64,000 bases of DNA, taken from NCBI GenBank assembly GCA_934045905.1, contig OW203770.1:3038001-3102000 (forward strand), written 5' to 3'. Below the pieces are notes generated by a model. The model did not search any database. It had not been told where the DNA came from and worked only from the letters and a program-made list of their open reading frames with translations. Positions 56,279 to 64,000 of this stretch are shown piece by piece. The first letter of the stretch is position 1; each line of letters opens with the position of its first letter. The translations under genes were made by a program, and so were the position numbers. Origin of the DNA: Leuctra nigra. Lineage: Eukaryota; Arthropoda; Insecta; Plecoptera; Leuctridae.

Positions 56279-57178
56279 ACTAGGTAAACGCTCTGTGTAA
56301 CGCGTTGATGAGCGAGCACGGACAGGCGCAACACCTCGAACCGAAATTATGTCTATCGAAAATATCATTAAAAGCCAATAATTCTTGAATTTCGTCAGAC
56401 TCAAGTATAAAAATCTCAAAATTGTCCTAAAACATTAGTCCCAATAACCATGCAAAGCTTGAACCTTTTGAACCTTTCTGATTGAACTGTTCCTCGTTAA
56501 TATTCAAAAATTACAGGATCTCTTAAAAAAATAGACCTGGGACCACTCATATGATATTATTGTGTGTACTTACACAATATTAGACGATCTGTTGAACGGT
56601 CATATCAGTTTCATACGTTTGAAAGTTTATACTCTAACTACCTTGCAACTATAAAGAGTCGAAGTAGCCGTGATCAACATTTTCGAGAAATTTGACAGCC
56701 AACACGCAAAATGTCCGTAAAACGTCAATAACTTTTGGATTTAAACATAGATTAGTCTGAAAATTGTCAAAAATGCAGATAATGTTAGTCCCAATGACCA
56801 TGCAAAGTTTTAAGTTGATCAGTCATACGGTTCAAGTTTAAATTTAAAAAATGACATAAAAGATTTTTTTAAATTTTAACCAATGGGAGGATTTGGCTGA
56901 AACTTTGTAAAATTGGGTACAATGTTGGTCGCCATGACTAGTCAAAATTTCAAATTGATCGGAACTACCAATCGAAAGATATTTTTTTTTTAATTTGAAC
57001 CAATCACAGGAGCCCGTTCAAAAACGATCCCAGGGACCGCATAGATTACGTTAGTATATGTGCAAAATTTCAGATCGATTGGTTGTGCCGTTTGACCTGG
57101 GCAGTTAACACAAAAAAAAAAAAAAAAACACACAGAGAAAGTGCCGCTACGCTCGCTACGCTCGCTACGCTCGCTCAA
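56279..57178 (-). mobile_element. Non-autonomous Helitron-like element, copy 8 (intronic)
   Basis: CTAGGTAAACGC at 56280 and the GAGCGTAGCGAGC end at 57178. At the 5' end the CACCACGGTACTC block is deleted and the 9-bp unit GCTACGCTC is present three times. Confidence 0.85.
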
Positions 57179-57288
57179 TTATCAAATATTATTTTTTTGA
57201 AACTTTCAAAAAAGTAAATTCACACTATTTTAATACTCGTCATAGTTTATACTCAGTAATTACGTTATCCCCCTACATAGCAACAAGT

Positions 57289-57486
57289 ATGGTAGAAGAT
57301 TCATCAGGCAAGTTAAGACAACTAGAAAGATACAAACTAGTAAAGGAATTCGTCAAAAAAGGCTCCTGCATAATTAACTATTTTTTTACCGCAATAAGAA
57401 TTAGATCCTTCGTATCCTTTCAAATTTGTTATTTTGATTTATGTTTATTTGTGTATGATTGTGATTTCTTTACCTGTATTATTTGA
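57289..57486 (+). other. Unrecognised short ORF
   Basis: 65 codons with a basic N-terminal half and a hydrophobic C-terminal half rich in F, I and C. No acceptor or donor fits the Ig gene, and no family was recognised. AATAAA signals lie downstream near 57585 and 57602. Confidence 0.2.
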
Positions 57487-57879
57487 GTTGAATATCAACT
57501 GTGTACTGTATATTTTTATGTATCCACAGATAAGTCTCTTTTAGGGACTTAGCGGAAGAGTGTTTATTGTAATTTTTGTGTGTTAATAAAGGAGATGTTC
57601 AATAAAATTTATATATGATGTTAAGCATATTTATAGCCCCAAACGCAAATTTTATTAGTAGCCCAATCGGAAATGCTTTTTTTATATAGGAAACTGTCAT
57701 TGTAGCGCTGATATGTGTTTAAAGTTCAATTCAATTCAATTTATCTTTATTTGTTTTGATACAAAAAGGCGACATTCAACAGAATTATGAGCACTTTACA
57801 TGTTCATTGTTGATCTACCATGTAACCTAAAGATATACTGTATGCTGTGTGTTGTATGAATAAGCTAAAAAAATAATTG

Positions 57880-58290
57880 ATATCCCCAAAAAACACTCCG
57901 TGTAAAAAGGCAGCCAAAACTCTTCAACTAAAAAAAAATAAAGTATTTCTAAAAATTCAGCACTAAAAAGTTGTGATATCAAAAAATGAAACAATTTAAA
58001 AAATCTAAAATATACCTACTTGGCGCATCGATTTTTTTGTTGCGAATTATAGGTAGGTTTACTATGTAGGTATAGGTACATTTGATTTCTGATCTATACG
58101 CGTCTATAGTGTTTATACCTACTACCCGAATCGAAAACTGTTTATATTTTTATTTTTTTAGATTGTTTTGACTTGGCCCATTTTTTGAAATCAATCACTT
58201 CTTTTCTGTGCTGAAATTTTAGATGCACTTTACTTTTTCTTAATTGAAGATACTTGGCTGCTTTTTTACAAGGAGTGATTTTTATGGGAT
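57880..58290. mobile_element. ACACTCCGTGTAAAAA-family element, short copy
   Basis: ATCCCCAAAAAACACTCCG at the left and a complement ending ATTTTTATGGGAT at the right; the TTGGCGCATCGATTTTT centre is shared. Confidence 0.7.
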
Positions 58291-58624
58291 TGTTACATCT
58301 GCACGCAAAACGCAAAACCTGTAAATCCTCTTTAGAATTAACTGCGTTTCGTTTCTAAAGATGATTTATTACTATTATAAATAATCGAACCTTTGAAGAA
58401 CGAATGTGCGTGACTATTTCGTACGACAATCCAAAGCAAGGTTAAAACAATTAGTGATAAGAAATACCAAATAATTATTTTCAACCTTCAAACTATTGTG
58501 TGTTTCTTGTGACGATAAGAACAATACAGTTCAAGGAAATATGAGGTACAACCAACAAAAGATAAAACGGAATTCGAAAGAAACGGATTGGCATCAAATT
58601 CTAGTAGGTGAGCTCTAATTTCAT

Positions 58625-61600
58625 TGATATCGTTGTCACAATGTACAACAAAATTACTACCCTTACATCTACCCCAACCAGTCAGTGGTCATCACTTGCA
58701 ACGCGGACAAGAGTCTGGTCGCATGTCAGTTCTACAGAGACTCTATTGCTTGTATCTTCCCACAGGCTCTGATCCACCCTCTATCACAATACAACCAAAG
58801 AACTACGCTCACATCTACCATAACCAGTCAGTGGTCATCACTTGCAACTCCATCAAGAGTCTGGTCGCATGTCAGTTCTACAGAGACTCTATTGCTTGTA
58901 TCTTCCCACAGGCTCTGATCCACCCTCTATCACAACACAACCGAAGTACTACACTTTCATCAACTCCAACCAGATAGTGGTCATCACTTGCAACGCGGAC
59001 ATGAGTCTGGTCGCATGTCAGTTCTACAGAGACTCTATTGCTTGTATCTTCCCACAGGCTCTGGTCCACCCTCTATCACAATACAACCGAAGTACTACGC
59101 TCACATCTACCATAACCAGTCAGTGGTCATCACTTGCAACGCGGACAAGAGTCTGGTCGCATGTCAGTTCTACAGAGACTCTATTGCTTGTATCTTCCCA
59201 CAGGCTCTGGTCCACCCTCTATCACAATACAACCGAAGTACTACACTTTCATCAACTCCAACCAGTCAGTGGTCATCACTTGCAACTCCATCAAGAGTCT
59301 GGTCGCATGTCAGTTCTACAGAGACTCTATTGCTTGTATCTTCCCACAGGCTCTGATCCACCCTCTATCACAATACAACCGAAGTACTACGCTCACATCT
59401 ACCCCAACCAGTCAGTGGTCATCACTTGCAACGCGGACAAGAGTCTGGTCGCATGTCAGTTCTACAGAGACTCTATTGCTTGTATCTTCCCACAGGCTCT
59501 GATCCACCCTCTATCACAATACAACCGAAGTACTACGCTCACATCAACTCCAACCAGTCCGTGGTCATCACTTGCAACGCGGACAAGAGTCTGGTCGCAT
59601 GTCAGTTCTACAGAGACTCTATTGCTTGTATCTTCCCACAGGCTCTGATCCACCCTCTATCACAACACAACCGAAGTACTACGCTCACATCTACTCCAAC
59701 CAGTCAGTGGTCACCACTTGCAACGCGGACAAGAGTCTGGTCGCATGTCAGTTCTACAGAGACTCTATTGCTTGTATCTTCCCACAGACAATTCTCCACC
59801 CTCTATCACAATACAACCGAAGTACTACGCTCACATCTACTCCAACCAGTCAGTGGTCATCACTTGCAACGCGGACAAGAGTCTGGTCGCATGTCAGTTC
59901 TACAGAGACTCTATTGCTTGTATCTTCCCACAGGCTCTGATTCGCCCTCTATCACAATACAACCGAAGTACTACACTTTCATCAACTCCAACCAGTCAGT
60001 GGTCATCACTTGCAACTCCATCAAGAGTCTGGTCGCATGTCAGTTCTACAGAGACTCTATTGCTTGTATCTTCCCACAGGCTCTGATCCACCCTCTATCA
60101 CAACACAACCGAAGTACTACGCTCACATCTACCCCAACCAGTCAGTGGTCATCACTTGCAACGCGGACAAGAGTCTGGTCGCATGTCAGTTCTACAGAGA
60201 CTCTATTGCTTGTATCTTTCCACAGACTATTCTCCACCCTCTATCACAATACAACCGAAGTACTACGCTTACATCAACCCCAACCAGTCAGTGGTCATCA
60301 CTTGCAACGCGGACAAGAGTCTGGTCGCATGTCAGTTCTACAGAGACTCTATTGCTTGTATCTTTCCACAGACTATTCTCCACCCTCTATCACAATACAA
60401 CCGAAGTACTACGCTTACATCTACCCCAACCAGTTAGTGGTTATCACTTGCAACGCGGACAAGAGTCTGGTCGCATGTCAGTTCTACAGAGACTCTATTG
60501 CTTGTATCTTTCCACAGACTATTCTCCACCCTCTATCACAATACAACCGAAGTACTACGCTCACATCTACTCCAACCAGTCAGTGGTCATCACTTGCAAC
60601 GCGGACAAGAGTCTGGTCGCATGTCAGTTCTACAGAGACTCTATTGCTTGTATCTTCCCACAGGCTCTGATCCACCCTCTATCACAACACAACCGAAGTA
60701 CTACGCTTACATCTACCCCAACCAGTCAGTGGTCATCACTTGCAACGCGGACAAGAGTCTGGTCGCATGTCAGTTCTACAGAGACTCTATTGCTTGTATC
60801 TTTCCACAGACTATTCTCCACCCTCTATCACAATACAACCGAAGTACTACGCTCACATCTACCCCAACCAGTCAGTGGTCATCACTTGCAACGCGGACAA
60901 GAGTCTGGTCGCATGTCAGTTCTACAGAGACTCTATTGCTTGTATCTTTCCACAGACTATTCTCCACCCTCTATCACAATACAACCGAAGTACTACGCTT
61001 ACATCTACCCCAACCAGTCAGTGGTCATCACTTGCAACGCGGACAAGAGTCTGGTCGCATGTCAGTTCTACAGAGACTCTATTGCTTGTATCTTCCCACA
61101 GGCTCTGATCCACCCTCTATCACAACACAACCGAAGTACTACGCTCACATCTACCCCAACCAGTCAGTGGTCATCACTTGCAACGCGGACAAGAGTCTGG
61201 TCGCATGTCAGTTCTACAGAGACTCTATTGCTTGTATCTTTCCACAGACTATTCTCCACCCTCTATCACAATACAACCGAAGTACTACGCTTACATCTAC
61301 CCCAACCAGTCAGTGGTCATCACTTGCAACGCGGACAAGAGTCTGGTCGCATGTCAGTTCTACAGAGACTCTATTGCTTGTATCTTCCCACAGGCTCTGA
61401 TCCACCCTCTATCACAACACAACCGAAGTACTACGCTCACATCTACCCCAACCAGTCAGTGGTCATCACTTGCAACGCGGACAAGAGTCTGGTCGCATGT
61501 CAGTTCTACAGAGACTCTATTGCTTGTATCTTTCCACAGACTATTCTCCACCCTCTATCACAATACAACCGAAGTACGCTTACATCAACTTCAACCAGTC

Positions 61601-63440
61601 AGTGGTAACTTGCAACGCGGACAAGAGTCTGTTTGCATGTCAGTTCTACAGAGACTCTATTGTTTGTATCTTCCCACAGACTCTGATCCACCCTCTATCA
61701 CAATACAACCGAAGTACTACGCTTACATCTACCCCAACCAGTCAGTGGTCATCACTTGCAACGCGGACAAGAGTCTGGTCGCATGTCAGTTCTACAGAGA
61801 CTCTATTGCTTGTATCTTTCCACAGACTATTCTCCACCCTCTATCACAATACAACCGAAGTACTACGCTCACATCTACTCCAACCAGTCAGTGGTCATCA
61901 CTTGCAACCTGGACAAGAGTCTGGTCGCATGTCAGTTCTACAGAGACTCTATTGCTTGTATCTTTCCACAGACTATTCTCCACCCTCTATCACAATACAA
62001 CCGAAGTACTACGCTCACATCTACCCCAACCAGTCAGTGGTCATCACTTGCAACGCGGACAAGAGTCTGGTCGCATGTCAGTTCTACAGAGACTCTATTG
62101 CTTGTATCTTCCCACAGGCTCTGATCCACCATCTATCACAATACAACCAAAGAACTACGCTCACATCAACCCCAACCAGTCAGTGGTCATCACTTGCAAC
62201 GCGGACAAGAGTCTGGTCGCATGTCAGTTCTACAGAGACTCTATTGCTTGTATCTTTCCACAGACTATTCTCCACCCTCTATCACAATACAACCGAAGTA
62301 CTACGCTCACATCTACCCCAACCAGTCAGTGGTCATCACTTGCAACGCGGACAAGAGTCTGGTCGCATGTCAGTTCTACAGAGACTCTATTGCTTGTATC
62401 TTACCACAGGCTCTGACCAACCCTCTATCACAATACAACCGAAGTACTACGCTTTCAACAACCCCGACCAGTCAGTGGTCATCACTTGCAACGCGGACAA
62501 GAGTCTGGTCGCATGTCAGTTCTACAGAGACTCTATTGCTTGTATCTTCCCACAGGCTCTGACCAACCCTCTATCACAATACAACCGAAGTACTACGCTC
62601 ACATCAACTCCAACCAGTCAGTGGTCATCACTTGCAACGCGGACAAGAGTCTGGTCGCATGTCAGTTCTACAGAGACTCTATTGCTTGTATCTTCCCACA
62701 GGCTCTGGTCCACCCTCTATCACAATACAACCGAAGTACTACGCTCACATCTACCCCAACCAGTCAGTGGTCATCACTTGCAACGCGGACAAGAGTCTGG
62801 TCGCATGTCAGTTCTACAGAGACTCTATTGCTTGTATCTTCCCACAGGCTCTGATCCACCCTCTATCACAATACAACCGAAGTACTACACTTTCATCTAC
62901 TCCAACCAGTTAGTGGTTATCACTTGCAACGCGGACAAGAGTCTGGTCGCATGTCAGTTCTACAGAGACTCTATTGCTTGTATCTTTCCACAGACTATTC
63001 TCCACCCTCTATCACAATACAACCGAAGTACTACGCTTACATCTACCCCAACCAGTCAGTGGTCATCACTTGCAACGCGGACAAGAGTCTGGTCGCATGT
63101 CAGTTCTACAGAGACTCTATTGCTTGTATCTTTCCACAGGCACTGCTCCACCCTCTATCACAACACAACCGAAGTACGCTTTCATCAATCCGAACCAGTC
63201 ACTGATCGTCACTTGCAACGCGGACAAGAGTCTGGTTGCATGTCAGTTCTACAGAGACTCTATTGCTTGTATCTTCCCACAGGATCTGATCCACATGCTA
63301 TCACAATACAACCAAAGAACTACGCCCACATCAACTCCGACCAGTCAGTAGTCATCACTTGCAACGCGGACAGGAGTCTGGTCGCATGTCAGTTCTACAG
63401 AGACGACGTGGGTCTGATCGACCTGAGTCTTGGTAAAGCG
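58625..63440 (+). repeat. 146-bp array, 33 copies, derived from the 5' half of an Ig exon
   Basis: The conserved phrase GAGTCTGGTCGCATGTCAG occurs first at 58711 and last at 63374. That distance is 32 periods of 146 bp once three 3-bp deletions (two near 61577-61605, one near 63176) are allowed. Each unit holds the splice acceptor TATCTTCCCACAG or TATCTTTCCACAG, the strand-B motif SVVITCNAD and the VACQFYRD motif. Units differ mainly just after the acceptor (GCTCTGATCC versus ACTATTCTCC) and at CATCTACCCC/CATCAACTCC. Since 146 is 2 mod 3, each frame continues into the next frame of the following unit, and all three are open. The overlapping ORFs of 90-750 codons here are therefore not separate genes. 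Confidence 0.93.
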
Positions 63441-63609
63441 TCTTATCCAGAGGGTAACAATTTCTACCACGGCTCAGGACTCGAGAAGGGAGATTGCGGC
63501 GTGGAGATTAAAGGGTTGTCACCTGAAGACGGATTCGGCATCTTCTGTCGCGTGCGAACAAAGAAAAGTAATTGGGTTTACAATCAAATTTATCTGCCCT
63601 CGACTACTG
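63283..63609 (+). CDS. Ig gene exon: first immunoglobulin domain
   Basis: From the last array acceptor (TATCTTCCCACAG, ends 63282) to ACTACTG|GTAAGT, 327 nt, phase 1 at both ends. It encodes (G)SDPHAITIQPKNYAHINS, SVVITCNAD (B-strand Cys), SLVACQFYRD, a middle part with KGDCGVEI, and LSPEDGFGIFC (F-strand Cys in a D-x5-C context), then NWVYNQIYLPST. That is one complete Ig-like domain of about 109 residues with an extra Cys pair. The first third is the sequence amplified in the upstream array. Upstream acceptors three units apart would also keep the frame; others run into stops at about 63415 or 63434. Confidence 0.7.
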
Positions 63610-63627
63610 GTAAGTACAAAATATCTA

Positions 63628-63712
63628 GTGGAGCGGTCGCTCCACCCAGCCAAGTCGTACCGTACACTCACAGTCACTCAACATACCGTAAATGCCTAAA
63701 AACTGAGGATGT
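63628..63712 (-). mobile_element. Terminal fragment of the 17-18 kb repeat element
   Basis: CTAGTGGAGCGGTCGCTCC hairpin plus CAGCCAAGTCGTAC match the right end at 18165-18260, inverted. It lies 18 bp inside the intron. Confidence 0.7.
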
Positions 63713-63917
63713 TAGTTAACTGAGTTAACATTAACTGAGCCAATGTTAGTTAACTGGTTTATCGACGTGGCCCCCTAATTTTCTCAACATATTTCTTTAA
63801 TTTGTTGAAAAAAAAGGACTTGCCCCTCCCCCCCCGCTCCATTGGCATGCCTGGAATCATCACTGGTTACTTGCTGGTTCATGATTGTTCGATGTAAGTA
63901 TAACACGATTCTTTCAG

Positions 63918-64000
63918 CTCCTCCGGTTGACTGTACATTGACTGATATACAAGTACTCGTTGATGTGGACGGATTCACTTTGACAGCCACATGCTCAGCC
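63918..64000 (+). CDS. Ig gene exon: second immunoglobulin domain (cut by the window end)
   Basis: The acceptor GATTCTTTCAG precedes CTCCTCCGGTTGACTGTAC. In phase 1 this reads (A)PPVDCTLTDIQVLVDVDG followed by FTLTATCSA, an Ig A-to-B strand pattern with its B-strand Cys. It continues beyond 64000. Confidence 0.6.

Noticed and set aside
58842..62913. Many separate 90-530 codon ORFs in the Ig array
   Set aside because: All are frames of the same 146-bp unit; one gene with an amplified exon explains them.
58625..63440. CRISPR-like array
   Set aside because: Direct tandem repeats without spacers, in a eukaryotic context.
63430..63699. 89-codon ORF overlapping the Ig exon
   Set aside because: Out of frame with the Ig domain and crosses the GTAAGT donor.

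Overview
The window reads as nuclear DNA of an invertebrate animal. It has AT-rich, gene-poor sequence, GT-AG introns, tRNA-derived SINEs, Helitrons, hAT- and mariner-like MITEs and minisatellites, and no operon or ribosome-binding-site structure. The NACHT-ankyrin gene style and the compact MITE/Helitron content make an arthropod plausible, but I cannot name the species. Nearly all of the first 40 kb is layered mobile DNA. I see no convincing protein gene there; the short ORFs lie in repeats.

Two host genes are supported, both on the + strand. Gene 1 (40508-47884) is an NLR-type gene that I could assemble from splice sites whose phases agree: exon 1 40508-41956, a 29-nt exon 2 42160-42188, and exon 3 44194-47884, for a predicted 1722 aa. 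Its N-terminus is a hydrophobic leader running into a 2A-like motif (AGVELNPGP). This is followed by about 26 tandem 6-7-residue units, many of which keep ELNPGP, then a long coiled coil, a PD-(D/E)XK/Mrr-like candidate nuclease domain, a NACHT NTPase and ankyrin repeats. The leader-2A start recalls sea-urchin NLRs. The nuclease-NTPase-repeat order recalls bacterial Avs/STAND defence proteins. This is the strongest candidate for an undescribed system.

Gene 2 (55585 to beyond 64000) encodes a secreted or surface immunoglobulin-domain protein: a signal-peptide exon (phase-1 donor), an Ig exon ending at 63609 (phase-1 donor) and the start of a second Ig exon at 63918. The 5' half of the first Ig exon, with its splice acceptor, has been amplified into 33 tandem copies of a 146-bp unit (58625-63440). 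Since 146 is not a multiple of 3, the reading frame rotates, and all three forward frames stay open across the array.

The rest is mobile DNA. There are eight copies of a Helitron-like family whose ends are TTGAGCGAGC...hairpin-TTCCTAG and which sit mostly between A and T; one has its empty target preserved elsewhere in the window, and one keeps a fragment of a coding region. There is also a separate decayed Helitron with PIF1-type helicase motifs (48850-50192), a tRNA-derived SINE family (about 11 copies), and several TIR/foldback families with visible target-site duplications and multi-level nesting (for example 24571-27228 and 29258-30604). Intergenic stretches longer than 300 bases without any recognised element are listed as such.
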